The notes beneath the pieces were generated by a model. That model made no database searches. It worked only from the letters and a program-made list of their open reading frames with translations, and had not been told where the DNA came from. Below, one piece after another: positions 16,290-25,262 of a stretch of DNA of 64,000 bases. Source of the DNA: Nitrospira sp. (GTDB lineage: Bacteria > Nitrospirota > Nitrospiria > Nitrospirales > Nitrospiraceae); NCBI GenBank assembly GCA_031315995.1, contig JALDRG010000011.1, positions 1 through 64,000 of the forward strand. The letters are read 5' to 3'. The translations under genes were made by a program, and so were the position numbers. Each line of letters begins with the position of its first letter. The stretch's first letter is position 1.

Positions 16290-18902
16290 ATGGGTCTTCG
16301 GCAATATTGGAAAAAGCGGGATTTCAAAGAAACGCCCGAGCCTCGAGGCAAATCGGTTCCGGCGAGGGGACGGTTGCGGTTCGTGGTTCAGAAGCATGCC
16401 GCCAGCCGTCTCCATTACGACTTTCGACTGGAACTGGACGGCACGTTGAAGAGTTGGGCCATTCCTAAAGGGCCCAGCCTGGATCCTGGACAGAAGCGCC
16501 TGGCTGTGCATGTTGAGGACCATCCGCTGGACTATGCCGCTTTCGAAGGCATCATTCCCGCCAAGCAATACGGGGGTGGCACCGTCCTGCTCTGGGATCG
16601 AGGGTATTGGGAGGCGATCGGCGACCCCCTGTCGAGTTATCGCCGTGGACGGCTCAAGTTCGCCCTGTATGGAGAAAAGCTACGAGGCATCTGGAATCTG
16701 GTTCGTATGGGAAGGCGGCAAGAGGCAGGGAAAGAACACTGGCTGCTGATCAAGGAGAAGGATGAGGAGGCCCGGCAAGGTAAAACAAGCAACGTGACGG
16801 ACCTCCAGACGGCCAGCGTGGCCAGCGGGAGGACCATCGAACAAATTGCCACCGGCAAACATGCTGTCTGGAGGTCGAATCGAGCGGCTGCTCCAACGCG
16901 CCAGGCGGGTTCGGAGCGAGGCGCTATAACCGGAGCTCCTGCTTCCGGAGCCCGCAAGCGGCGGCAGGAACAGTGGATCGCACCGCAACTGGCGACGTTG
17001 GTGGAAATCTCTCCGGAAGGGGAGGAATGGCTGCATGAACTCAAGTATGACGGGTATCGCATCCTCTGCCGGATCAAGGACGGCTCCGCCGTCCTATTCA
17101 CCAGAAACGGCAAGGACTGGACCGACAAGCTCCCCCGGATCGCCGCTGCCGCAGCCCGCCTGCCCGTCAAGACCACCTGGCTCGACGGCGAAGTCGTGGC
17201 CCTGCTGCCGGATGGACGCGTCAGTTTTCAAACGTTGCAGAATGCATTCGATGCGCATTCGGACAGCAACCTGGTCTATTTCGTATTCGATCTGCTCTAT
17301 CTCGATGGCTATGATCTACGCGCCGTTCCGTTGATTGACCGGAAACGTCTGTTGTCCACTCTGTTCGAGGTCCGTTCGGCGCCCTCGGTGATTCAATACA
17401 GCGACCACATCAACGGGCAGGGCCATGTCGCCTTTGCCGAAGCCTGCCGGAGCGGCATGGAAGGGTTGATCGCCAAGCGCGCCGAGGCCCCCTATGTCGC
17501 CGGAAGAAACCGCAATTGGCTCAAGGTGAAGTGTGGACACCGGCAGGAATTCGTCATCGGCGGATTTACCGAACCGGCGGGATCACGAACCGCCTTCGGG
17601 GCCCTTCTCCTCGGAGTCTATGACCAGCAAGGCCGGCTTCGATTTGCCGGCCGCACAGGCACGGGGTTTTCCCAGCGCTCACTCAAGGAACTGTACGCAC
17701 GCCTGAAGAAGCTTGAGCAGAAAATATCTCCATTTGTAAACGGCCCCGGTGATAGCGACCGCCTTGGCCTGCACTGGGTCCGTCCGAAGCTGGTCGCCGA
17801 AGTAGCCTTTGCCGAGTGGACGAACGAAGGACTACTGAGACAGGCCTCCTTTCAAGGTTTACGAGAGGATAAGGATGCCACGTCAGTGGTCCATGAACGG
17901 CCGGATTCCACTGTGCCCCAGGCAGACACCGGCAAGACGTCGGCTGCTCGATCAGCACGGCGACCTGGTCGATCCAGGACCGCTTCAGTTTCGACCACTC
18001 CCGTATCGAACGACTCGACGGAGGTTGGGGGAGTCAGGCTCAGTCATCCGGATCGCTTGTTGTTTCCGGAACAGGGCGTCACCAAGTTAGCGCTGGCGCG
18101 CTATTACGAGAGCATCAGTGACTGGATCCTGCCGCATGTGCAGGACCGGCCCCTGACCATCGTCCGTTGCCCAGAGGGACGCAACAAAGCATGTTTTTAC
18201 CAAAAACACGCGACGGATCACATTCCCGAAGAAGTCGGACGGGTCGAGATACCGGAAGAAAAGGGGAGTTCCTGTTATATGGTGGCCGACTCGCTCCCGG
18301 CGTTGGTGGGATTGGTACAGATGGGGGTCTTGGAGCTGCATACCTGGGGAGCCAAGCGGGATAAGCTCGAGAGACCGGACCGCATGATCCTCGATCTCGA
18401 TCCGGACCCTGCGGTGGAGTGGGCTGCCGTGATCGAAGGCGCCCAGCTGTTGCGCACGCTGCTGAGCGAACTGAACCTTGTTTCGTTCGTGAAGACCACC
18501 GGCGGGAAAGGCCTCCATGTCGTGGTGCCGTTGCAGCGCGTGCACACCTGGGATGAGGTCAAGAGTTTTTCCAAGGCCGTGGCGGACCATCTGGCCCGGC
18601 AGATTCCAGACCGTTTCCTGGCCACCATGTCCAAGCAGAAGCGCAAGGGGAAGATCTACGTAGATTACTTGCGTAACGCGCGCGGCGCGACGGCCGTCGC
18701 CGCCTATTCCACGCGGGCCAAGCCTGGCGCACCGGTGTCGGTGCCGTTGGCCTGGGATGAATTATCGGTCGATAGACGCTCCGATCACTTCACCCTCTCC
18801 AATCTGCGGGAGCGGCTTGATCAGCTGCGCAAGGATCCCTGGCAGGACTATGTCACGACGAAGCAACGAATCACCCGCGCGATGGTCGCGAGCCTGACCT
18901 GA
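16290..18902 (+). CDS. ligD: ATP-dependent DNA ligase D (NHEJ), PE-Lig-Pol order
   Basis: 870 residues from the ATG at 16290, which follows GGAGG; an ORF extension to 16260 is unlikely. Three domains are visible: N-terminal 3'-phosphoesterase (FVVQKHAASRLHYDFRLELD; DHPLDYAAFEG; YGGGTVLLWDRG), central ATP-dependent ligase with adenylated Lys in ELKYDGYRI and an OB domain, and C-terminal primase-polymerase (LFPEQGVTKLALARYYE; ILDLDPDP; FVKTTGGKGLHVVVPL). This is the Pseudomonas-type order. It trims, fills and seals ends bound by Ku. The inter-domain linkers (~160-240 and ~535-590) are low-complexity and Ser/Arg-rich. Confidence 0.96.
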   Translation: MGLRQYWKKRDFKETPEPRGKSVPARGRLRFVVQKHAASRLHYDFRLELDGTLKSWAIPKGPSLDPGQKRLAVHVEDHPLDYAAFEGIIPAKQYGGGTVLLWDRGYWEAIGDPLSSYRRGRLKFALYGEKLRGIWNLVRMGRRQEAGKEHWLLIKEKDEEARQGKTSNVTDLQTASVASGRTIEQIATGKHAVWRSNRAAAPTRQAGSERGAITGAPASGARKRRQEQWIAPQLATLVEISPEGEEWLHELKYDGYRILCRIKDGSAVLFTRNGKDWTDKLPRIAAAAARLPVKTTWLDGEVVALLPDGRVSFQTLQNAFDAHSDSNLVYFVFDLLYLDGYDLRAVPLIDRKRLLSTLFEVRSAPSVIQYSDHINGQGHVAFAEACRSGMEGLIAKRAEAPYVAGRNRNWLKVKCGHRQEFVIGGFTEPAGSRTAFGALLLGVYDQQGRLRFAGRTGTGFSQRSLKELYARLKKLEQKISPFVNGPGDSDRLGLHWVRPKLVAEVAFAEWTNEGLLRQASFQGLREDKDATSVVHERPDSTVPQADTGKTSAARSARRPGRSRTASVSTTPVSNDSTEVGGVRLSHPDRLLFPEQGVTKLALARYYESISDWILPHVQDRPLTIVRCPEGRNKACFYQKHATDHIPEEVGRVEIPEEKGSSCYMVADSLPALVGLVQMGVLELHTWGAKRDKLERPDRMILDLDPDPAVEWAAVIEGAQLLRTLLSELNLVSFVKTTGGKGLHVVVPLQRVHTWDEVKSFSKAVADHLARQIPDRFLATMSKQKRKGKIYVDYLRNARGATAVAAYSTRAKPGAPVSVPLAWDELSVDRRSDHFTLSNLRERLDQLRKDPWQDYVTTKQRITRAMVASLT

Positions 18903-18939
18903 TTCGCGATCCGGTCGCCAGGGTGCTTTCCCCCCTCAC

Positions 18940-18955
18940 CTGGGGGGACTGCTAG
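18940..18955 (+). promoter_or_regulatory. Candidate dyad operator, CTGGG-N6-GCTAG
   Basis: A copy of the shared dyad with one weak position, 81-96 nt before the ATG at 19036. It lies in the 133-bp gap after ligD. Confidence 0.4.
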
Positions 18956-19035
18956 TGGAGCCCATCATGCGGTCCTGATATCAGTGAGCATGACATTTGG
19001 TCGAACTCACTGACCCCTCTCGAAAGGAGAGCCGT

Positions 19036-19296
19036 ATGAGCGCCACAATGATGACCATCCCTTCTGTGACAAAAAATACGTACGCCGACAGGTCTCGCCA
19101 GTGCGATGCCGCCTGCTGCACGCGATGCGGCGGATTACTGGTCGATGAACGTTGCATGGATATCGGAGAAAGTCTCGGCGGTTACTGGTTCATGGCCATG
19201 CGGTGTATCCAATGCGGCGACCTCATCGATGAAGTCATTCTTCGGAATCGATATGCGCAGCTCCCAGCGAATCAAGAGATCGTGCGCGCGGCGTGA
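19036..19296 (+). CDS. Small zinc-ribbon protein
   Basis: 86 residues from the ATG at 19036, preceded by GAAAGGAGAG. Two Cys pairs, CTRCGG and CIQCGD, about 35 residues apart form a zinc-ribbon; the middle carries YWFMAMRC. No transmembrane segment. Small ribbon proteins of this kind are common in this type of genome, and their function is unknown to me. A longer frame begins at 18997 but lacks a ribosome-binding site. Confidence 0.7.
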   Translation: MSATMMTIPSVTKNTYADRSRQCDAACCTRCGGLLVDERCMDIGESLGGYWFMAMRCIQCGDLIDEVILRNRYAQLPANQEIVRAA

Positions 19297-19340
19297 AGCC
19301 ATCCAGCCCGGTACGCCGCTCTCTGCGAGAGGGAGGAGAT

Positions 19341-19529
19341 ATGGCACAGCGCATGGTTCCGCTCATGCGATCAGGAGCCCGGTGGTCCTGCGGACGAACC
19401 GCTCGTCTCAATCAGCGGCGGGGATTCCTGGCAAAGGTTCTGCAATGGTTCATCGGCACTCATGAGACTTCCCCGTTGCCGGTCGTCTTATGCCATGTTC
19501 GGTTCAGGCAGGGAACGCCACGGTACTGA
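19341..19529 (+). CDS. Possible small basic protein
   Basis: A 62-residue reading frame starting at an ATG placed directly after GAGGGAGGAGAT, an excellent ribosome-binding site. The product is Arg-rich with one short hydrophobic stretch (FLAKVLQWFIG). It overlaps the 3' end of the converging ASRT-like gene by 26 bp. No family is recognised; the main support is the Shine-Dalgarno sequence. Confidence 0.35.
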   Translation: MAQRMVPLMRSGARWSCGRTARLNQRRGFLAKVLQWFIGTHETSPLPVVLCHVRFRQGTPRY

Positions 19530-19875
19530 ACAGGGCGTTTTCCGCTTGCCGGGAGTCCAGGCGAGTTTGCTGGACGACGATAGGGGTACTCGATTCGACG
19601 ACGCAGGCGTAATCCGTATCGATAGGAACAGGAGCCGGATCTGCCAGATCATTGATGCGCAGATGTTTCGTGCGCCGAGCCGCCACTGTGACTCGATAGG
19701 GGCCGACCGGATCGCGGTCGGAAAAAAAGATGGTGATGCGCACATCCGCGTCCTGGTCTGAAGTATTGAGCAAACACAGGGTTTCGTGGCTGAGCATTTG
19801 CGGTTGAGGACCATGGCTTCCTGGCGGAATATAGCCTTCGGCCAGAGCCCATCGTGTGCGTCCAAGTGCCTCCAT
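19504..19875 (-). CDS. Sensory rhodopsin transducer (ASRT) family protein
   Basis: 123 residues matching the family of the Anabaena sensory rhodopsin transducer (PF07100) along its whole length: AEGYIPPGSHGP, SHETLCLLN, ITIFFSDRDPVGPY, RRTKHLRINDL and VVQQTRLDSRQ are family-typical. The Anabaena protein is a soluble tetramer binding rhodopsin and DNA or small molecules. No rhodopsin gene is present in this window, so the role here is probably different; family members related to sugar-binding have been suggested. The start follows GAGGAGG. Confidence 0.88.
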   Translation of the reverse strand: MEALGRTRWALAEGYIPPGSHGPQPQMLSHETLCLLNTSDQDADVRITIFFSDRDPVGPYRVTVAARRTKHLRINDLADPAPVPIDTDYACVVESSTPIVVQQTRLDSRQAENALFSTVAFPA

Positions 19876-19908
19876 GACATCCTCCTCTGAATTCGTCGAG
19901 TTTCGCCG

Positions 19909-21660
19909 TCACACCACCTCGCGGATTTTATTTTCCACAAACGTCTTCACCAGGGCCCACCGATCCTCGGTCCCTCGCGCCACGGCCTTCGCAAACTGCC
20001 ACGCCTGCTCAGTCGTAATTTTTCCTGGAAGCGGCGGTTCGAAGGGATCGACGACGGCCTCTATCACGGCTGGGCCTGGAATGGAGAAGGCCTGATCCAA
20101 GACGCTTCTCACCTCATGGGGATCGTCGACCGTCAATCCCGTCGCGCCGCAGGATCGGGCGATGCCGGCGAAGTCGATCGGTTGCAAGTCCACTCCATAT
20201 TGTGGATTGCCTTCGAATGCCAATTGTTCCCACTTGATCATGCCGAACAGGTTGTTTTTCAACACGAGGATTTTGACGGGCAGGGCGTATTTCACCAGTG
20301 TGGCCAATTCTCCCATCAACATGGTGAATCCACCATCTCCCGCGATACAGACGATCTGCCGGCCAGGATAGGCGATGGCGGCACCGAGACTATAGGGGAG
20401 GCCGTTGCCCATCGACGCCAAGGTTCCGGAGGCGGAAAATTCCATGTCGCCTTTCATCCGAATATGCCGAGCCGCCCATGTGGTGACCGTCCCGGTGTCG
20501 CAACAAATAATGGCGTCGTCGGCGAGGAACTCATTCAAGGCGCGGACCACGACTTGGGGCTTAAGCGGCGAGTCCATTCTGGTCCCGCGCTCGTCCATCA
20601 GTTCGTTCCACTGCCTCATTTTGAGCTGCGCGGATTCCAGAAAACTGCGGTTGGATTTCTTTTCCAAGAGGGGGAGCATCGCGCGCAGCACATCCCAGCA
20701 CTGTCCCACCAGTCCCACCTCGACCGGATATCGCAAGCCGATTCGGGCCGCATCGAGATCAATCTGGACGGCTCTGGCCTGGCCGGGTTTGGGATAGAAT
20801 TCCAGATAGGGGAAGCTGCTGCCGGCGATGATGAGCGTGTCGCATTCTTCCAGCACTTCCTGGGAGGGAGCCGTGCCCAGCAGGCCGATGCCGCCCGTAG
20901 TGAGGGGATGATCGTCCGGGACGACGCCTTTGCCCAATAGCGGCTTGATGATCGGGGCGCCGAGGAGTTCCGCGAGCGCAATAATTTCCGATTTCGCCCC
21001 CAGGCAGCCACGCCCGGCGAGGATCGCGATTTTTGATCCCGCCTCGATGACACGGGCGGCCTTCTGAAGCAGAGTCGGAGAGGGAAGGGGGAGCGGATCA
21101 CTATAGAGGTCCCCGCTATGCAGTGGGATATTGGTTTTAGAGCGATCGTCGTCCGCGTTCCAGTCTTGGATGTCTTTTGGAATGGTCAGATGTGCTACTG
21201 CCCGTCTCGATATCGCCGCTTTGATCGCGGCATCGACCACGTTGCCCGCATGGGCCGGGCCCATCACGCGCTCGCTGTAGACGGCCACATCTTTGAAGAG
21301 CGTATTTAAATCGACGTCCTGTTGGTAGTGTGTGCCGCTCAAATCGTGGAACGTGTGCCCGGTGATCGCCAACACCGGCTGTCCGTCGCATTTCGCGTCG
21401 TATAAGCCGTTGAGTAGATGGATGCCGCCTGGGCCGGAGGTCGCCAAGCACACCCCGAGCCGCCGAGTAAATTTGGCATAGCCGCAAGCGGCGAAGGCGG
21501 CGGATTCTTCATGCCGCACGACGATGAGTTTGATTGTCTCCTGTCGCCTGCGCAACGCCTCATAGATCCCGTTGATCCCGTCTCCAGGCAGGCTGAACAC
21601 GGTATCCACGCCCCAGTCAATCAACCGCTCTATGAGAATATCGGCGACGGTTTTCGACAT
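19909..21660 (-). CDS. Thiamine diphosphate-dependent oxidase, pyruvate oxidase/PoxB-like
   Basis: 583 residues with the three-domain layout of the acetolactate synthase/pyruvate oxidase family: N-terminal ThDP pyrimidine domain with catalytic Glu in VRHEESAAFAACGYAKF, central domain at ~190-330, and C-terminal ThDP domain with GDGGFTML...LKNNLFG. This resembles quinone-dependent pyruvate dehydrogenases and their uncharacterised relatives. No C-terminal amphipathic lipid-binding helix like that of PoxB is obvious, so a soluble oxidase or decarboxylase is equally possible. AAGGGAG precedes the ATG. It starts 10 bp from the neighbouring permease gene's stop, so both may be co-transcribed. Confidence 0.85.
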   Translation of the reverse strand: MSKTVADILIERLIDWGVDTVFSLPGDGINGIYEALRRRQETIKLIVVRHEESAAFAACGYAKFTRRLGVCLATSGPGGIHLLNGLYDAKCDGQPVLAITGHTFHDLSGTHYQQDVDLNTLFKDVAVYSERVMGPAHAGNVVDAAIKAAISRRAVAHLTIPKDIQDWNADDDRSKTNIPLHSGDLYSDPLPLPSPTLLQKAARVIEAGSKIAILAGRGCLGAKSEIIALAELLGAPIIKPLLGKGVVPDDHPLTTGGIGLLGTAPSQEVLEECDTLIIAGSSFPYLEFYPKPGQARAVQIDLDAARIGLRYPVEVGLVGQCWDVLRAMLPLLEKKSNRSFLESAQLKMRQWNELMDERGTRMDSPLKPQVVVRALNEFLADDAIICCDTGTVTTWAARHIRMKGDMEFSASGTLASMGNGLPYSLGAAIAYPGRQIVCIAGDGGFTMLMGELATLVKYALPVKILVLKNNLFGMIKWEQLAFEGNPQYGVDLQPIDFAGIARSCGATGLTVDDPHEVRSVLDQAFSIPGPAVIEAVVDPFEPPLPGKITTEQAWQFAKAVARGTEDRWALVKTFVENKIREVV

Positions 21661-21670
21661 ACGACTCCCT

Positions 21671-22858
21671 TCATGGTCGAGCTGCCTGTGTCGGCTCCGC
21701 GGCGTTTCGGATGGCTTTGCGAAGCAGCAATTCCTGGATGAGAATTTTTATACAGGCGGCGATGGGAATAGCGAGCAAAAGACCATAGAAGCCGCCGAGC
21801 GCGCCGCCAATGAAGACGACGATCAGCACTGTGACGGCATTCATTTCCATCGATTGGCTCTGTACCCATGGCGTGAGCAGCCAGCTTTCAATGAATTGCA
21901 CGACCAGATACGCCAGCGACGGCCAGACGACGACCGCCATGAGGTCGAACCCTCCCGTTGCCCCGGACAAAACATCCAGGTATTTCAGGAGCACGGCCAA
22001 GGGCCATCCGATCAATGAGGCATAGGGAATGATGGTCAGCACGCCGGTGATCAGCCCCAGCAAGAACCAATATCGTATGCCGGTGAGTGCCCAGCCGAGT
22101 GAATACAGAATGGCCGATCCCAGGGCGATGGCCAGGCGACCGCGGAAGAAACCGCTCACCGCTTGGTCCATTCGTCGCAAGATCTGCCCGACGCGCGGGC
22201 GATGGCGAACGGGTATATACCGTTTGAGTTCAGTGAGGGCCCCATCGAACTGCCAGGCGAAGAAGAAGAAATAGATCGGGATCAGCGTCAGCGCCAGGAA
22301 GATGGCCGTCGTGGTGCCGATGACCGCTCCCAGCATGCCGAACGCTTGTCCGGTGCCGGAAAAAATCGGTCGCAGGATAGAGAGGGGATCGTCTTTGAGA
22401 TTCGTCGCGATCGTCGAGAGCGGCTCGGAAAAATCGCCGAGGCTGACATGGTATTGTTGCGCGATGCTTTGAAGATACCCCGGTACCCGCTCCGCGAGGG
22501 ACTGCACCTGCTCGGCCAGAAGCGGGCCCAACCACGTCACCAGTCCGCCCAGGAGGAGAGCGGAAACCAGGAGGACAATCGAAATGGTGACCGGGCGGGG
22601 GACGTTCCACTGCCGCTCCGCCTTGCGGATCAGCGGGTTGCAAAGATAGGCCAGGAGCAGCGCGATCAGGACGGGTGTAAAGACGCCGCGTAAATAGTAC
22701 CCGAACCACAGGAGGGAGAGGATGCCTCCCACCCACAGCAAGTCCCGAATCGGTCTGATTTCCCATAGGTGACGCTCGGTGGCCGGGCGCTGAGAGGCTG
22801 CATCAGGCAGCCCGGGATTCTGCTCTTCCGGCAGCACGTCTGGATACTCGGATTTCAT
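21671..22858 (-). CDS. AI-2E transporter family (PerM/UPF0118) membrane protein
   Basis: 395 residues from the ATG at 22858. After ~40 soluble residues come two helices (LLWVGGILSLLWFGYYL; VLIALLLAYLCNPLI), a long soluble loop, then a block of hydrophobic helices with the family motif GNALGGFYG-like GGALGGFYGLLLAIPIAA near the C-terminus. Members include TqsA, an autoinducer-2 exporter, and sodium/proton antiporters; the substrate here is unknown. A longer frame to 23152 would overlap the YihY gene and is rejected. Confidence 0.88.
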   Translation of the reverse strand: MKSEYPDVLPEEQNPGLPDAASQRPATERHLWEIRPIRDLLWVGGILSLLWFGYYLRGVFTPVLIALLLAYLCNPLIRKAERQWNVPRPVTISIVLLVSALLLGGLVTWLGPLLAEQVQSLAERVPGYLQSIAQQYHVSLGDFSEPLSTIATNLKDDPLSILRPIFSGTGQAFGMLGAVIGTTTAIFLALTLIPIYFFFFAWQFDGALTELKRYIPVRHRPRVGQILRRMDQAVSGFFRGRLAIALGSAILYSLGWALTGIRYWFLLGLITGVLTIIPYASLIGWPLAVLLKYLDVLSGATGGFDLMAVVVWPSLAYLVVQFIESWLLTPWVQSQSMEMNAVTVLIVVFIGGALGGFYGLLLAIPIAACIKILIQELLLRKAIRNAAEPTQAARP

Positions 22859-23019
22859 CAGTGCCCGATCCCTTTCCTGGTCCTGACTCGCACAGGCTAC
22901 GGAAAAACTTGTTTTGTAGACAAAATGCCACGATACAACGAGCCCATGATCCCCAATGAGAGACGCGTCTCGACTCACGGACGTCGAGAACTGAGTCGAC
23001 GAACGTTGCTCGACGTCCG

Positions 23020-24042
23020 CTACGAGTCCGCTTGAAGCGGCTCGGACTTGGGAGATCGAAGCCGCGACTTCCGCAGCGCCGACGCTGCATGTTCGATCTG
23101 CGCATTGATCTCTCCTCCGAGCAGGATCACGACCCCGGTCAGGTAGAGCCATAACATCAATATAATCACTCCCGCAATGGACCCGTAGGCGGCATTATAA
23201 TTCCCAAACTGGTCGACATAGACCTTAAATCCCAATGAGACTCCCAGCCATAGTGTCACGGCGCAGACGGAACCGGGAGTCACCCACCGCCAATCATGCT
23301 CGACATTGGGACAGACAAAGTAAATGATGGCCAACGCCAAGAGCATGAGCAGCACGGCCACCGGCCACTGCAGCATATTCCAGGCGAGGAGAAACAGCCA
23401 TCCTAGACCGACCATATCGGTAATCCATTCACCGATCCGAGCGCCGTACAGGATCAAGGTCATCGAAATGATGATAAACCCGGCCAGCCCGATTGTCAGC
23501 AGCGTGGCAACGACGCGGACTTTCCAGTAGGGCCTGCTTTCTTCCGCGCCATAGACGACATTCAGGGCTTCCATGATCGCCGTCACTCCGGTGGATGATG
23601 CCCACAGGGCGCCAAGAAGCCCCAGTGAGAGTACATCTCCGCCGCTGCCGCTCACGACATTATCCAAATATTTTTGGAGCAGAGAAAGCGCATCCGACGG
23701 GAGGACGGTGCGAAGATAGGTCATCAGTTCAGGCATGACCCGGTCGAGGGGAAACAGTCCCAACACGGCAGTCAGGAACAGGAGCGCCGGGAATAGGGCC
23801 AAGAGAAAATAATAGGCCAGCTGTGCCGCTCGACCCAGAATCTCGTCCTTCTGACTTTCATGCCAAAGACGCTGTCCGAGTTCTTTCCAGCCTAATCCGC
23901 CGAGCCTCCAAGGATTCAAGCGCGGCGAGGGACTTGTCAGAGAAGCGGGCACAAAGTCCTCCCTCAAGGGGGCTGCCGTCAGAAATAAGCGTGATTGCGT
24001 AGTGGGAGCGGCCGTTATGACCTCACCGCTTACCCGGGGCAT
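23020..24042 (-). CDS. YihY/BrkB family inner-membrane protein
   Basis: 340 residues with six hydrophobic helices and family signatures AAQLAYYFLLALFPALLFL, GLLGALWASSTGVTAIMEALN and GVIILMLWLYLTGVVILLGGEINA. Formerly mislabelled RNase BN, these are polytopic membrane proteins of unclear function, possibly transporters. The N-terminal ~55 residues are Pro/Arg-rich and soluble. It precedes the AI-2E family gene on the same strand with a 161-bp gap. Confidence 0.88.
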   Translation of the reverse strand: MPRVSGEVITAAPTTQSRLFLTAAPLREDFVPASLTSPSPRLNPWRLGGLGWKELGQRLWHESQKDEILGRAAQLAYYFLLALFPALLFLTAVLGLFPLDRVMPELMTYLRTVLPSDALSLLQKYLDNVVSGSGGDVLSLGLLGALWASSTGVTAIMEALNVVYGAEESRPYWKVRVVATLLTIGLAGFIIISMTLILYGARIGEWITDMVGLGWLFLLAWNMLQWPVAVLLMLLALAIIYFVCPNVEHDWRWVTPGSVCAVTLWLGVSLGFKVYVDQFGNYNAAYGSIAGVIILMLWLYLTGVVILLGGEINAQIEHAASALRKSRLRSPKSEPLQADS

Positions 24043-24150
24043 CTCATGTCACTGCCGAGGTCATGTCCCATGGCGGCACAGGATCTATTCGACTCGTTAC
24101 CACCCACGCGGTGATGTGAGTACTGCCCTACAGAGAAGGGAACCACCGCG

Positions 24151-24867
24151 TTAGGTTGTTGCCGAGGTCGCGCGATTTCGTGTCCTGCTATGCTGCTGGT
24201 CGGCCGAAGACGATTCTTGCCTACGCGGTGAATCCCTTTCGCTCTCGGATTGCGCTGACAAATTGACTCCAAAGGAACGCGCGATCTCCGGTAGCATCTT
24301 GCGCGCCAATTCCATCATCAGCGAACGACCCACCTGGAGGAGAACCGCCTTCGCCTGCTCGGCCTCATGACTGAACTCGTGCGACATGCTGTCCCACACG
24401 CTGGTTTGAGAGCGAGCTGTTTGTGCTGTCTGCGACTGCGATCCGGTAGGATAATAGTCATAGACGCCGTCTGCCGACCCGTTGCTGCCCCTTGCCTGGC
24501 GAGCGGATTCAGGCATGACCCGCGATGCTCGAGCTCCAGCGGGATAATAGGGATACACGCCACTCCGTTGAGATCGCGACCGTGACTCCATCAATCCGAT
24601 GGCAAAGCCCGCGCAGATGGCCCCGCCCAGCATGAGCCATGGGTATTGATCGACTTTCTTGATTGGATTCAACGCCGATTTGGTTTTATCGACCATCTGG
24701 TTGACGTTTTCGGTCGTCTCCTCCAGCATGCGCGAAAATTTCATTGTCGCTCCCTCCGCCGTATCGATAATACGTTGTTCCAACAACTCGAGTTTTTCCG
24801 CAATTGCGACTCTCGTGTCGACAATGTCCTTCAAGTCCTGGTCGATAGCAGTTGTTCTTTGATCCAT
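24151..24867 (-). CDS. Membrane-anchored protein, third gene of YqjD/YqjE-like operon
   Basis: 238 residues from the ATG at 24867. Residues ~1-65 are predicted coiled coil (DQDLKDIVDTRVAIAEKLELLEQR), followed by one membrane helix (WLMLGGAICAGFAIGLM), a Ser/Tyr/Arg-rich linker with two YYP motifs, and an amphipathic C-terminal helix (EQAKAVLLQVGRSLMMELARKM). It overlaps the preceding YqjE-like gene by 37 bp, so translation is coupled. This resembles DUF3618-type accessory proteins of yqj operons, but no firm family is seen. Confidence 0.75.
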   Translation of the reverse strand: MDQRTTAIDQDLKDIVDTRVAIAEKLELLEQRIIDTAEGATMKFSRMLEETTENVNQMVDKTKSALNPIKKVDQYPWLMLGGAICAGFAIGLMESRSRSQRSGVYPYYPAGARASRVMPESARQARGSNGSADGVYDYYPTGSQSQTAQTARSQTSVWDSMSHEFSHEAEQAKAVLLQVGRSLMMELARKMLPEIARSFGVNLSAQSESERDSPRRQESSSADQQHSRTRNRATSATT

Positions 24868-25238
24868 TGTGCATCTTCCTTTATGGAACGAACGGTACGG
24901 AACGGCCAAAGCCGCAGGCTGGAACCCACGTTGACCATGTTGTACAAAAATATGCCGCCCAGCGCGGCGGCGATGACTGCGACGAGTCCATAGCAAGCCC
25001 ATAACGGCATGCCGGCATAGGTGTGAACAATGTGTACCAGCATCACTAAAAACAAGCTGATGGCAACGAGACTCAAGATGATACCGAGGGCGGCATGGAG
25101 CAGCCCCTTGGCGACTTTCCGTAGCTCGAGCTGCATCTCGTGTTGAGCTAATCGTATCTCCTGCGAAACGAGTCGCCGGAGATCGTCCACCAGACCTGTC
25201 GCTAAGGCAGCAATTGAAATGGGATGCGGATTATCCAT
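24831..25238 (-). CDS. YqjE-like putative phage-holin superfamily (PF07332) membrane protein
   Basis: 135 residues: an N-terminal amphipathic helix (LVDDLRRLVSQEIRLAQHEMQLEL), two membrane helices (ILSLVAISLFLVMLVHIV; LVAVIAAALGGIFLY) and a charged tail. This is the layout of E. coli YqjE, placed in the phage holin 3_6 family by name only; it is not evidence of a prophage. It sits between a YqjD-like gene (24 bp upstream) and the 238-residue membrane protein gene. Confidence 0.82.
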   Translation of the reverse strand: MDNPHPISIAALATGLVDDLRRLVSQEIRLAQHEMQLELRKVAKGLLHAALGIILSLVAISLFLVMLVHIVHTYAGMPLWACYGLVAVIAAALGGIFLYNMVNVGSSLRLWPFRTVRSIKEDAQWIKEQLLSTRT

Positions 25239-25262
25239 AACGGTTCCTTTCCCACTCGGGAC

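Noticed and set aside
22859..23152. Longer N-terminus for the AI-2E family protein
   Set aside because: The extra ~98 residues are Arg-rich and would overlap the YihY coding region; the ATG at 22858 matches family length.
24831..25238. Phage holin and hence a prophage remnant
   Set aside because: The protein matches YqjE in size, helices and gene order with a YqjD-like partner; no other phage genes, attachment sites or integrase are nearby.
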